Numbered from the stretch's first letter, positions 44,373 through 52,922 are shown. The stretch: DNA of 64,000 nt from Pseudolabrys sp. (GCA_017849615.1 JAFIGS010000023.1:19871-83870), one strand, 5' to 3'. Notes: generated by a model not told the origin, from the sequence alone. Numbers and translations: made by a program.

Positions 44373-45626
44373 TCACGCCGCCAGATCTTTGAGAACTGGT
44401 TTTGATTCAGCCTTCGGCGGCGACCGCTCGGCAAGCGCGCGGCCGAAAACCAGATCGCCACGGATCGCGCCGATCGGCGCGCCCGTCCTGATCAGGTCGG
44501 AGTACCAGAGACCATCGGCCGTATCACCGAACAGCACTGCGCCGACGAGCTTATCGGCCTTGAACACGAGCTTCTTGTAGCTGCCGAGGCCGGGATCGCT
44601 GAGTACGATGTTGTCGGTGCCGGGCGCGCCCATGAACTCGCCCGCCGAATAGACGCTGACGCCGGAGACCTTGAGATTGGTCGCCAGCACGCTGCCTTCG
44701 TAGGCGACCTGTTGCTCCGCGAGATGCCCCGCGAGCACGCGGGCCTGTTCGTAAGCCGGCTCGACGAGGCCGTAGCACGTGCCGCGATGCTCGGCGCATT
44801 CGCCGATAGCGTAGATATCGGCGCGGCTGGTCCGCAGATGATCGTCAACGGTGATGCCGCGATTGATCGCGAGGCCCGCCGTCGCAGCAAGATCGCTATT
44901 GGCGCGAATGCCGGCGGCGACAACGACGAGGTCAGCGCCAATGTCGCGGCCGTCCTTGAGCAGCACCTTGTTCGCGCGGCGCTCTCCCTTGATGGCCGCG
45001 GTCTCGGCGTTGAGATGCACGGCGATGCCCTTCGCCTCGACGGCGGCTTTCAGCATCGCTGAGGCGTGCGGATCGAGCTGGCGCTCCATCAGCCGCTCCA
45101 TCAGATGAATGACCGACACCTGCATGCCGGCTTTCGCCAGGCCGTAAGCAGCCTCAAGGCCGAGCAGGCCGCCGCCGATCACGGCCGCCTGCTTGTGCGC
45201 CTTCGCCGCCAGCTCCATCGAGGCCACATCGGCAAGATCGCGGAAGGTGACGACGCCGGGCATGTCCATGCCCGGCACATTGAGGCGGATCGCCTTCGAG
45301 CCGGTCGCCAGCACCAGCTTGCCGTATGGCAAGGTCGCGCCATTGGCCAGCTTGACGCGGCGAATATCGGCGTCGATCGACACGGCGCGATGTCCGTAGA
45401 GCAATGTCACGCCATGGGCCCGCCACCAGTCGGCGGATTTCAGCTCGATATCGCCGCGCGACACTTCGCGCGCCAGCACCGAGGACAACAGCACGCGATT
45501 ATAGGCCAGCCGCGGCTCGTCACCGATCACGGCCACGGCGTAACGGCCGAGGGCCCGCTTGTTGAGCTCCTCGACCAGCCGCGCCGCGGCCATGCCGTTG
45601 CCGATGATGACGAGCGGTTCGCTCAT
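44373..45626 (-). CDS. FAD-dependent pyridine-nucleotide oxidoreductase, NirB N-terminal-like
   Basis: The 417-aa product matches the flavoprotein half of NADH nitrite reductases: FAD-binding VIIGNGMAAARLVEEL, NAD-binding AAVIGGGLLGLEAAYGLAKAG, and LRTSRADIYAIGECAEHRG. It lacks the siroheme domain and the Cys-rich BFD domain that follow in NirB. In this cluster it may supply electrons from NADH to nitrate or nitrite reductase, in parallel with Flp. ATG 45626 is used; the open frame to 45791 runs into the ATPase gene. Confidence 0.85.
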   Translation of the reverse strand: MSEPLVIIGNGMAAARLVEELNKRALGRYAVAVIGDEPRLAYNRVLLSSVLAREVSRGDIELKSADWWRAHGVTLLYGHRAVSIDADIRRVKLANGATLPYGKLVLATGSKAIRLNVPGMDMPGVVTFRDLADVASMELAAKAHKQAAVIGGGLLGLEAAYGLAKAGMQVSVIHLMERLMERQLDPHASAMLKAAVEAKGIAVHLNAETAAIKGERRANKVLLKDGRDIGADLVVVAAGIRANSDLAATAGLAINRGITVDDHLRTSRADIYAIGECAEHRGTCYGLVEPAYEQARVLAGHLAEQQVAYEGSVLATNLKVSGVSVYSAGEFMGAPGTDNIVLSDPGLGSYKKLVFKADKLVGAVLFGDTADGLWYSDLIRTGAPIGAIRGDLVFGRALAERSPPKAESKPVLKDLAA

Positions 45627-45642
45627 AGTCTTCTCTCGAAAA

Positions 45643-46440
45643 TCAAGCCGCCGCTTCGACGAAACGATGGCGCTCGTAGAGGAATTCCAGCACGCGCTGG
45701 CGGCAGGCGAGGAATGCCGCATCGCTGACCAATTCGAGGCGCTTGCGCGGCCGCGCCATCGGCATGGTGAGGATCTCGCCGATTTCGGCATCCGGGCCGT
45801 TGGTCATCATGATGATGCGATCGGACAGCAGCACGGCCTCGTCGACGTCGTGCGTGATCATCATCACCGTGTTGCCGAGCTTCTGGTGCAACGCCATCAC
45901 CGTGTCCTGCAGACGTGCGCGGGTGAGCGCATCGAGCGCGCCGAATGGCTCGTCGAGCAGCAGAACTTTCGGCTCCATCGCCAGCGCGCGGGCAATGCCG
46001 ACGCGCTGCTTCATGCCGCCGGAGACTTCGGACGGGCGCTTGTCCCTGGCGTGAGTCATCTGCACCAGTTCGAGATTGTGCAGGGTCCATTCGTCCCGCT
46101 CGGCACGGGATTTGCCCTTCCCGAACACCTTGTCGACCGCGAGCCGTACATTCTCGTAGACCGTCAGCCACGGCAGCAGGCTGTGGTTCTGGAACACCAC
46201 GGCGCGATCCGGACCCGGCTCATTGACCTCGACGCCGTCAATCAAAACTCCGCCGGTCGTCGCATTGGTCAGGCCGGCGACGATATTGAGCAAAGTGGAC
46301 TTGCCGCACCCGGAATGACCGATAAGCGAAACATACTCACCTTTCGTGACTTCGAAAGTGATGTCCTTCAGCACGCGGGTCGAAGTCGAACCGCGGGTGA
46401 ATACCTTGTCGACGTGATCGATCTTGCAGAACGGGCGCAT
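45643..46440 (-). CDS. nrtC: Nitrate ABC transporter ATP-binding protein (NrtC/NrtD/TauB type)
   Basis: The 265-aa product is an ABC ATPase with Walker A GHSGCGKST, Q-loop FQNHSLLPW, signature VSGGMKQR, Walker B VLLLDEPFG and switch His in MITHDVDEA. It lacks the C-terminal substrate-binding domain of cyanobacterial NrtC. It powers nitrate uptake with the permease and binding protein encoded just upstream (gap 14 bases). Confidence 0.93.
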   Translation of the reverse strand: MRPFCKIDHVDKVFTRGSTSTRVLKDITFEVTKGEYVSLIGHSGCGKSTLLNIVAGLTNATTGGVLIDGVEVNEPGPDRAVVFQNHSLLPWLTVYENVRLAVDKVFGKGKSRAERDEWTLHNLELVQMTHARDKRPSEVSGGMKQRVGIARALAMEPKVLLLDEPFGALDALTRARLQDTVMALHQKLGNTVMMITHDVDEAVLLSDRIIMMTNGPDAEIGEILTMPMARPRKRLELVSDAAFLACRQRVLEFLYERHRFVEAAA

Positions 46441-46454
46441 GGTGATGCCCTCCC

Positions 46455-47363
46455 TCAGCTTACGGACGTGCCACGGGTAATGATGCCGGCGATGGCGGCG
46501 ACGAGGCGATCGAGCACGAAGCCGATGACGCCGATGTAGACGAGCGCGACGACGATGTAGGGCAGCCGCAACGAGTTCCAGGCATCACAGATGAAGAAGC
46601 CGATGCCGACGCCGCCGGTGAGCATTTCAGCGGCAACGATGGCAAGCCATGACAGGCCGATGCCGATGCGCAGCCCCGTGAAGATGTAGGGCGCCGCCGA
46701 CGGGATCATGATCTTGTAGAAGAACTCGAGGTGATTGAGCTTCAGCACCGCGGCGACGTTGCGGTAATCCTGCGGAATGTTGCGAATGCCGACCGCCGTG
46801 TTGATGATGATAGGCCACACCGCCGTGATGAAGATGACGAAGATCGCCGAAGGCTGACTGTCGCGGAACGCGGCCAGCGATATCGGCAGCCACGCCAGCG
46901 GCGAAATCGTGCGCAGCACCTGGAAGATCGGATCGAGGCCGCGCATCGCCCAGACCGACTGGCCGATCAGCGTGCCGAGCGCGATGCCGATCAATGCGGC
47001 GAAGCCGTAGCCGATCGCGACACGCTGAAGCGAGATCAGCACGCGCCAGCCGAGGCCGATATCCTGCGGTCCGTTGCGGAAGAACGGATCGACGATGAGG
47101 TCGTGCGCTTCAGTCCAGATCTTGCTCGGCGCCGGCAATGTCGCGCCGGGGCGGGAGCAGAGGATCTCCCACACCGTCAGCAGCAGAAGCAGCATCACCA
47201 GCGGCGGCAGCACCGCGGTGGCGAAGCGGCCAAGCGCGGCAAGCATCCGCGCGTTGAACGGCGTCTGCCGCGACGGTAGCGCAAGGACCTTCGCCGTTGC
47301 CGGTGCGGCCGGTGCTGCGGGGATGCTGGCCGACATATCGGATTTGGCCAAAGGCATGTTCAT
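46455..47363 (-). CDS. nrtB: Nitrate ABC transporter permease (NrtB type)
   Basis: The 302-aa product has about six membrane helices after an Ala/Pro-rich N-terminus. The EAA-type loop reads ILKLNHLEFF...IMIPSAAPYIFTGLRIGIGLSWLAIVAAEML in pieces and is typical of NrtB/TauC/SsuC permeases. It forms the membrane channel for the NrtABC importer. Confidence 0.92.
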   Translation of the reverse strand: MNMPLAKSDMSASIPAAPAAPATAKVLALPSRQTPFNARMLAALGRFATAVLPPLVMLLLLLTVWEILCSRPGATLPAPSKIWTEAHDLIVDPFFRNGPQDIGLGWRVLISLQRVAIGYGFAALIGIALGTLIGQSVWAMRGLDPIFQVLRTISPLAWLPISLAAFRDSQPSAIFVIFITAVWPIIINTAVGIRNIPQDYRNVAAVLKLNHLEFFYKIMIPSAAPYIFTGLRIGIGLSWLAIVAAEMLTGGVGIGFFICDAWNSLRLPYIVVALVYIGVIGFVLDRLVAAIAGIITRGTSVS

Positions 47364-47427
47364 CGCGCGGGTGCTCCATTTCCAGAATAGTGACGGGCCG
47401 CTCGTTGCCGAGCGACCCTGTGCGTGC

Positions 47428-48744
47428 TCAGGCTTCGATGCGCTTGATGCTCAGGCTCTTGAGATAGGCGCCGGGATTTTCGGGATCGAAGACCTTGCCG
47501 TCGAAGAAGGTTTCCTTGCCGCGCGACGGCGAGGCCGGAATGTCGGCTGCCGCGACCCCCATCGACTTGGCGGCATCGCGCCACAGGTCTTCACGGTTCA
47601 CCTTGTCGACCATGGCCTTGATGTCGGTCGTCGGCTCGAATTTGCCCCAGCGGATATCTTCTGTGACGAACCAGGTGTCATGGCTCTTGAACGGGTAGGA
47701 CGCGTGGTCCTGCCAGAACTTCATGAACTGTTTGGTGCCCTTCTCGACACGGCCATTGCCGTAATTGATGTCGCCCTTGGCGCGGCCGATGATGTCCGCG
47801 ACCGGCACATTGAACCACTGGCGCTTGCCGACGATCTCCGACATTTCCTGGCGGTTTTCCGGCTTGTCGCACCACTGCTGCGCTTCCATCACGGCGGTGA
47901 GCAGGGCCTTGGCGGCGTTCGGATTCTTGTCGACCCAGGCGGCACGCATGCCGAGCGCCTTTTCCGGATGCTTGGCCCAGATCTCGCCGGTCGAGCAGGC
48001 CGAGAAGCCGATATTCTGATTGACGAGCTGTTCGCCCCACGGCTCGCCGACGCAGAACGCGTCCATGTTGCCGACCTTCATGTTGGCCACCATCTGCGGC
48101 GGCGGCACGACGATGGTCGAGACGTCCTTGTCGGGATCGATGCCGGCGGCGGCCAGCCAATAGCGGATCCACAAATCGTGGGTGCCGCCCGGGAATGTCA
48201 TGGCGACGCTGACCTTCTTGCCGTCGGCGATCTTCTTGGCGAAGGCGGCCTTCAACGGCGAAGCATCGGTCGTGACCTTGAGGTCCTTGTATTCGTTGGC
48301 GACAGAGATCGCCTGCGCATCGAGATTGAGGCGCGCAAGGATGTACATCGGCGTCGGCACATTGTTCTGCGTCACCTTGCCGGCCGAGATGAGGTAGGGC
48401 ATCGGGGTGAGGATGTGCGCGCCATCGATGCCGTTGGCTTCGCCGCCCAGCACCATGTTGTCGCGCGTCGCGCCCCACGAGGCCTGCTTGGCGACCTCGA
48501 CATTCGGCATGTCGTATTTGGCGAAGATGCCCTTCTCCTTGGCGATCACCAGCGGCGAAGCATCCATCAGCGCGATGTAACCGAGGATCGCCTTGGTGGT
48601 TTCCGGACCGGCGGCCTCGGCAACGTGGACTCCGAACGGAAACTGCGTACCGATCGCGCCGATCAGCGCGGCTGTCGAGGCGCCGGCCTTGAGGAACGTT
48701 CGGCGATTTAACTTGCGGCCGGTCATGGTGTGCTTCGTCGTCAT
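47428..48744 (-). CDS. nrtA: Nitrate ABC transporter substrate-binding protein (NrtA/NasF type)
   Basis: The 438-aa product has a Tat signal peptide (NRRTFLKAGASTAALIGAIG) and an NrtA/CmpA-like binding domain (LGYIALMDASPLVIAKEKGIF, MTFPGGTHDLWIRYWLAAAGIDPD, VGNMDAFCVGEPWGEQLVNQ). It binds nitrate (and perhaps nitrite) in the periplasm. ATG 48744 has GAGGA just before it. It is the first structural gene of the long nitrate operon and is preceded by a 359-bp leader that carries a terminator and an ANTAR-type hairpin. Confidence 0.93.
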   Translation of the reverse strand: MTTKHTMTGRKLNRRTFLKAGASTAALIGAIGTQFPFGVHVAEAAGPETTKAILGYIALMDASPLVIAKEKGIFAKYDMPNVEVAKQASWGATRDNMVLGGEANGIDGAHILTPMPYLISAGKVTQNNVPTPMYILARLNLDAQAISVANEYKDLKVTTDASPLKAAFAKKIADGKKVSVAMTFPGGTHDLWIRYWLAAAGIDPDKDVSTIVVPPPQMVANMKVGNMDAFCVGEPWGEQLVNQNIGFSACSTGEIWAKHPEKALGMRAAWVDKNPNAAKALLTAVMEAQQWCDKPENRQEMSEIVGKRQWFNVPVADIIGRAKGDINYGNGRVEKGTKQFMKFWQDHASYPFKSHDTWFVTEDIRWGKFEPTTDIKAMVDKVNREDLWRDAAKSMGVAAADIPASPSRGKETFFDGKVFDPENPGAYLKSLSIKRIEA

Positions 48745-48835
48745 TGTCCTCATCATCCCTGTTGCTGTTGCGGATCCCCGGCCCAAGTCGCTTGAATTCG
48801 TCGCGAGACGTCATTGGTCGTCGGCGCTCGGGCAT

Positions 48836-48889
48836 AAAAAAAGCCGCAGTCTCCCAGCCGCGCTTTAAGCGCGAACCGAAGACAGCGGC
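48836..48889 (-). terminator. Intrinsic terminator in the nrtA leader (attenuator)
   Basis: On the minus strand a stem of ten pairs with one mismatch (48880-48889 with 48843-48852) encloses a second stem CGCGCTT/AAGCGCG and is followed at once by seven U residues (48836-48842). It lies about 90 bases before the nrtA start, so transcription would end unless antitermination occurs. Together with the upstream hexaloop hairpin and a NasT gene this is the arrangement of nitrate-responsive antitermination. Confidence 0.85.
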
Positions 48890-48895
48890 GTTGCC

Positions 48896-48917
48896 CGTTG
48901 GCCCCTCATTGGACCCA
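48896..48917 (-). promoter_or_regulatory. Candidate ANTAR-target hairpin (hexaloop AAUGAG)
   Basis: The transcript of the minus strand can fold TTGGGTCC / GGGGCCAA around the six-base loop AAUGAG, with A at loop position 1 and G at position 4. That is the known ANTAR-protein recognition pattern. The stem has one internal mismatch and one wobble. It lies just before the terminator stem, where NasT would be expected to bind. A clear second hexaloop (two are usual) was not found. Confidence 0.5.
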
Positions 48918-48956
48918 AGCGCGGCGCTCACGGGCCGGGCTTGTCAGTTACACCTA

Positions 48957-48973
48957 TTCAAAACGCGTGCCAG
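48957..48973 (-). promoter_or_regulatory. Sigma54-like promoter of the nitrate operon
   Basis: The minus strand reads CTGGCACG-CGTT-TTGAA, close to the sigma54 consensus (TGGCACG-N4-TTGCW) with correct spacing between the GG and the -12 dinucleotide. The -12 element has GA rather than GC. Transcription would start just before the leader hairpin. A 7-bp dyad GCCTGAG-G-CTCAGGC at 49051-49065 lies about 80 bp upstream, where an activator could bind. Confidence 0.45.
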
Positions 48974-49103
48974 AGCCGAAAATTCGGAAAAGAATATATA
49001 ATTCAATGAGTTGCTTGTTTGAGCTTGAACCGCAGATGGCACCCCTGCCCGCCTGAGGCTCAGGCTTGCTGCCTTTTTGTGCAATGCGGAAAAGCCGGCC
49101 CGA

Positions 49104-50291
49104 TCAGCGGACGACGTGCAGGCGCGGCCTTCCGTTGTGCCGCAGATGCCAGGCTTCGAGGTGCCCGGCGATGCCGGAGGCGACGAAATCGGGCCCGTAA
49201 AACGCGCCGACGCGATCCAGCGGATCGATGACGTCCAGCGACGGCGGATGCCCCAGCGCGTGGTCGTAGAGATCAGGGCGGAAGGTGTTTTCGGCGACGA
49301 GACGCAAGTCGTCGGTCAGCGGCGCCTGACGCCAGCGCACCATATCGGCGTACATCCAGGCGGCATGGGCTTTGTCGGGACGATTGGCGCCGCGGCGCTC
49401 CAGAAGGATGTATTCGTCGCTGCTCCGGGTCTGGCCGTCCGCCGTGACCTTGAGCACACCCTTGAGCGTGCGCGAGATTATCTCCGGTGTTGCGCCGATG
49501 CGCCGACCGATGGACTCGCACACCGCGCCGAGATGAGCCGGGTCCTCGGCATAGGCCGCCGCCTTCGCCAATGCGCGGATAAGAGCGGACAAGGTATCCG
49601 GATTGTCGCCGGCCCAGTTGTCGCGAACCGCCAGCACCTTCTCCGACATGCGGCGCACGATGTCGCGGCCGAAATGCAGGATGTGGCCGACGCCGTTATC
49701 GACCGCGACTGAATTCCACGGCGCGCCCACACAGAAGCAATCGACATGCCCGCTGGTGAGGCTGTCCACCATGTATGGCGGCGGCAGCACCACCATCTGT
49801 ACGTCCTCGTCCGGATCGACGCCGCCCGCCGACATCCAGAAACGGAGCTGATAATTGTGATTGGAGAACGGGAAGGTCATGCCGAAATTCACGAGCGGCA
49901 CGCCGCGCGCCTTGCGGTCGGCGACGACGCGGTGCAGCGCGCGCGACGACACGCGCGGGTCGGTCAGATCGCCGTCGACGACATGGGACAATTCGGCATA
50001 CAGCGCCGGCGACACCGTGATGGCGTTGCCGTTGAGCGCCAGCGTGAAAGGCACGATCAGCGGCACTTTCACATGACCGATGCCGAGGCTCGACGCCATC
50101 GGCAGCGGCGCCAGCATATGCGCGGCATCGAACAGGCCGAGATTGAGCTTGTCGCGCACATTGGACCACGACACCTCGCGCACGATCTCGACGTCGAGCC
50201 CTTCGGCCTCCGCGAAACCGTGGTCGACAGCGACGAGGATGGGCGTGGCGTCGATCAGCGGGATATAGCCGATGCGCAGGTTGGCCTTCAT
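49104..50291 (-). CDS. nasS: NasS nitrate/nitrite sensor (cytoplasmic NrtA-like protein)
   Basis: The 395-aa product is homologous to NrtA-type binding proteins (LRIGYIPLIDATPILVAVDHGFAE, VNFGMTFPFSNHNYQLRFWMSAGGVDPDED in part, SGHVDCFCVGAPWNSVAVD) but has no signal peptide, as expected for the cytoplasmic sensor NasS. In studied alphaproteobacteria NasS holds NasT inactive without nitrate and frees it when nitrate or nitrite binds. ATG 50291 overlaps the NasT stop (ATGA), so the pair is made together. Confidence 0.92.
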   Translation of the reverse strand: MKANLRIGYIPLIDATPILVAVDHGFAEAEGLDVEIVREVSWSNVRDKLNLGLFDAAHMLAPLPMASSLGIGHVKVPLIVPFTLALNGNAITVSPALYAELSHVVDGDLTDPRVSSRALHRVVADRKARGVPLVNFGMTFPFSNHNYQLRFWMSAGGVDPDEDVQMVVLPPPYMVDSLTSGHVDCFCVGAPWNSVAVDNGVGHILHFGRDIVRRMSEKVLAVRDNWAGDNPDTLSALIRALAKAAAYAEDPAHLGAVCESIGRRIGATPEIISRTLKGVLKVTADGQTRSSDEYILLERRGANRPDKAHAAWMYADMVRWRQAPLTDDLRLVAENTFRPDLYDHALGHPPSLDVIDPLDRVGAFYGPDFVASGIAGHLEAWHLRHNGRPRLHVVR

Positions 50292-50938
50292 TTGAACAGC
50301 TCCGCCGCCGTGATCACGGACTGGGCGATCTCGGCGATCTTCTTGTTCTCGTTCATCGCAGTCTTGCGCATCAGCGCGTAGGCCTGTTCTTCGGTGAGGC
50401 CCTTGGCCTTCATCAGTATGCCCTTGGCGCGGTCGATGATCTTGCGCTCCGCCAGCGCGCCCTTGGCCTCGTCGAGTTCGCATTGCAGCCGCGAGAAGGC
50501 GTTGAAACGCGATATGCAGAGATCGAGGATGGTCTTGATGCGGTCCTTCTGCAAATTGCCGACGATATAGGCCGAGACGCCGGCATCGACGGAGGCCTGG
50601 ATCGAGGCGGCGTCGCTGTGGTCGACGAACATCGCGATCGGCCGCTTCACGATGCGGCTCATCTGAAACATCTGCTCGAGCACGTCGCGGCTCGGGTTTT
50701 CCAGATCGATCAGGATGACGTCCGGATCGAGCGCGTAGATGCGTGCCAGCAGATTGCGCGTCTCGTCGATACGCTGGACCTGGACGAAACCCGCCTCGCG
50801 CAAGCCGTCCTCCAGAATCGCGGCGCGGATCGGGCTTTCATCGACAATGATGATCTTGAGCGATGAATCGCGCAGCCCCCCCTGCGCGCCGCCTTGCGGC
50901 TGCGTCGCGGCATCTGGACCTTTCCGGCTTTCCGGCAC
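50288..50938 (-). CDS. nasT: NasT antiterminator (receiver plus ANTAR domain)
   Basis: The 216-aa product has a receiver-like domain (LKIIIVDESPIRAAILEDGL, with Asp in DVILIDLENPS) and a C-terminal ANTAR RNA-binding domain (ALAERKIIDRAKGILMKAKGLTEEQAYALMRKTAM). Released NasT would bind the nrtA leader hairpin and let transcription pass the terminator. The start is unclear: GTG 50938 has GGAG nine bases upstream. A better ATG with AAAGG at 50913 is out of frame, but would be in frame if the C7 run at 50876-50882 had one more base. A longer frame to 51121 is less likely. Confidence 0.88.
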   Translation of the reverse strand: MPESRKGPDAATQPQGGAQGGLRDSSLKIIIVDESPIRAAILEDGLREAGFVQVQRIDETRNLLARIYALDPDVILIDLENPSRDVLEQMFQMSRIVKRPIAMFVDHSDAASIQASVDAGVSAYIVGNLQKDRIKTILDLCISRFNAFSRLQCELDEAKGALAERKIIDRAKGILMKAKGLTEEQAYALMRKTAMNENKKIAEIAQSVITAAELFK

Positions 50939-51121
50939 AGACACGATCTCCGAAACGACGGCGCGTTGCGCGACCGCCGCGCTAAAAGCCCTTCGGTCTC
51001 GAATGACCATCATGCAAGACCCATTCCATGGCCCCTTCGACCAGGCCGCGGCGGCCTTTTGCCGGGCGCCGGCAAGCATCATGCGAGGCGCATTTTCTGG
51101 CTGGGTCGCAGCAACAATCAT

Positions 51122-51292
51122 GCCACCCCGAGGTAGCGGCCACGAACGCGCGTTAACGTGACCTTGGTTCGCGGATGGGTGCGACTTCTGGCCACCGCGT
51201 TTGCCGTCGTCCGACGGGCAGGCGCGCCGATCGGGATCGCGAGGGCGCTCTGAGCCGGAGCCGGCTTGCGGTAACGCGGGTGGTCCAATCCC
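51122..51292. other. Region upstream of nasT up to the island boundary
   Basis: No gene seen. From about 51241 it shares a related segment (GGCGCTCTG..., CCGGCTTGCGGTAACGC) with 60979-61020, so the similarity between the two island ends reaches beyond the tRNA part. It probably holds the nasT promoter. Confidence 0.4.
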
Positions 51293-51361
51293 TGCTAAGT
51301 CATTGAAAAGATGGCGCGCCCGAAAGGACCCGAACCTCTGACCCCCAGATTCGTAGTCTGG
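51293..51361 (-). repeat. Direct repeat 1: displaced 3' end of tRNA-Arg plus flank (att-like site)
   Basis: These 69 bases match 61048-61116 except for two positions (51329-51330). Bases 51312-51361 are the 3' half of tRNA-Arg(ACG), from the anticodon stem-loop to the CCA end. The D-arm and 5' acceptor half are absent, so this is a fragment, not a gene. This is what remains when an element integrates at a tRNA 3' end. Confidence 0.88.
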
Positions 51362-51622
51362 GGTCGACCATTGAAATCATTAAGGTTCGTTACCGTAAGC
51401 GCTTGCTGGAAGCGGCAACAATTGGAGCTTGAGGCCCGGAAAATCCCTCGGCTTACCGAAAAGCTCCTGGAGCCTTCCTGCTTCCGTAGAATTCGAATGG
51501 ATCGCCGACGGAGAGGGAGGAACTCTTCGCCTATTTATCCTCGTGCCGACTTCACGGGCACTTCCAAGGGCGTAGCGACAACGCTGGTACAAGTGCAGGT
51601 ACAATGGAAGTTCTAGCGGCAA
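51362..51622. other. Non-coding segment inside the left island end
   Basis: No convincing gene. A 101-codon plus-strand frame begins in the tRNA fragment, and its composition gives no sign of a real protein. Nothing recognisable as an integrase N-terminus was found here. Confidence 0.4.
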
Positions 51623-51790
51623 GACGCAAGAGCTGGCCCAAGACGTCAGTTAACGACAGCTTGCCGGTGGCCCCCGCCTCCTCGGCCCGCCCCCTGGCGC
51701 CGGCGGCAACGCGCCGGCCCTTGACCCGCTTGCGTTGCTAGCTCGCTAGCAAGCAGCCGGACCCGGCGGCAAATGGCTGCACCCAATTCA
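51623..51790. repeat. Imperfect direct repeat 2, left copy, with palindrome TTGCTAGC/GCTAGCAA
   Basis: This segment is clearly related to 60273-60432: both share GACGCAAGAGCTGGCCCA, a GTTAACG word, and a GCTAGCAAGCAGCCGGA end. It includes the palindrome TTGCTAGC-TC-GCTAGCAA at 51735-51752. It may be a degenerate copy of an insertion element end or a shared gene remnant. Confidence 0.6.
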
Positions 51791-52543
51791 CGCCAGGGCC
51801 TCCTCTTCCGCGTCGCTCAGCAAGACCATCGCATCCTCCGGCGACAGGTGCCTAAGAGGCGGCGACGCGAGGTCGAGCGTCCAGCGCACATCCTTGAGGC
51901 ATTCGCTCACGGCGACGGGTCGCAGTTTAGCTTCTCCGAAGAAGCGCACGAAGTCGCGAAGCGCGAAATACATGATCCAGGCCGCCGGCATGTCCGTTGG
52001 CGGCTCTGACCCGAAGGCTGCCGGTCGCCGACGGAACGCCACGGTTGTGCCCAGTACTGGCGATGCGAATGGTGCCAGACAATTCGGCGAGCAGTGGCGC
52101 GCCACCGGCGACGTAGAGCCCATCGTCGACGATCACGAAGTCGTCGGTGCCGCGGTCGACGTTTGCAAGCGTTTCGTCCGCCCATGGCGGACGAGATGGA
52201 TGTTGCGCCCGGCAAAGTGACGGTCGAGCGGCAATCGCAAGAACAGGTCCGATCTGCCTGCGCGCAATGCCTGCAATAGATCCCGCTCCATCTTGATATC
52301 CCAAGAGTAGCTGCTGTCCACTAGCAGCCACCACAGCCGTTCGTTGTGGCGGAGGATGGAATGATGCCCCCGGCCCAGGCCTCGATGATCGCGCACTCGG
52401 TGAGCCACCGGCAGGTCGGCCTTACGAAGCGTCATGACTTCGACGGCGATCGTATCGCGTCGCAGGCTCAGCAATCCAGTGCCGCCGTAGCGGTGGAGGC
52501 GAATGACCTCGTAGTCGAAGGCGACGAAAAACGTCTCGGTCAT
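51788..52543 (-). pseudogene. Broken hypothetical gene with at least two frameshifts
   Basis: Reading on the minus strand from ATG 52543 (AGGAG site upstream), a plausible protein MTETFFVAFDYEVIRLHRYGG... continues in one frame to about 52180, then in a second frame (ADETLANVDRGTDDFVIVDDGL) and a third (AAWIMYFALRDFVRFFGEAKLRP ... LSDAEEEALA) to a stop at 51788. The pieces join into about 250 residues. Just upstream a ~40-codon C-terminal remnant (AIGIRLAAFWRQIQFDSPAG) ends in a TGA overlapping this ATG, so a two-gene operon once existed. Family not recognised. Confidence 0.6.
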
Positions 52544-52901
52544 GGCTTGCTGGCTCCTGCGGGACTGTCGAACTGGATCTGACGCCAGAAAGCCGCAAGA
52601 CGAATGCCGATAGCGCCAGCGGCGTTCTTGCGCGTGGCAGCAGGCAGCCGCTATCGATAGCTTCATAGCTTGGGCACCGCGCCAATCGCAGCGTCAAGCT
52701 CACCGGGCCTCAAAGGCTGCAATGACCGTGGTGACTACAGGCCTCCGTTTTTTCCGGTCATGATGGCAACCTTGTCTTTTCAGATTCATAGCGGATCGAC
52801 AGAACGACGTTGCCCGAAGCGTGCGCTGAGCGCAGCGCAACCTGGCTCATGCATTGACAAGGCGCCGGGCGCGCGTCTAGCGTTTCAATATCAGAACAGA
52901 A
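52544..52901. other. Gap between the broken gene and the IclR regulator
   Basis: It contains the 40-codon remnant next to 52543 and then nothing recognisable until the IclR operator-like palindrome at 52902. A promoter for the regulator and the decayed gene should lie here. Confidence 0.4.
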
Positions 52902-52916
52902 TTCCGATAATCGGAA
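52902..52916. promoter_or_regulatory. Perfect palindrome, candidate IclR operator
   Basis: TTCCGAT-A-ATCGGAA is a perfect 7-bp dyad around a single base, ending 6 bases before the IclR-family start codon. IclR proteins bind 13-15-bp dyads of this kind. The position suggests negative autoregulation. Confidence 0.6.
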
Positions 52917-52922
52917 CATGCG

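Noticed and set aside
51312-51361. Second tRNA gene
   Set aside because: Only the 3' half is present; no D-arm or 5' acceptor strand, so it cannot be functional.
51311-51616. 101-codon plus frame at the left island end
   Set aside because: It starts inside the tRNA fragment; no ribosome site, no recognisable domain, and no resemblance to an integrase.
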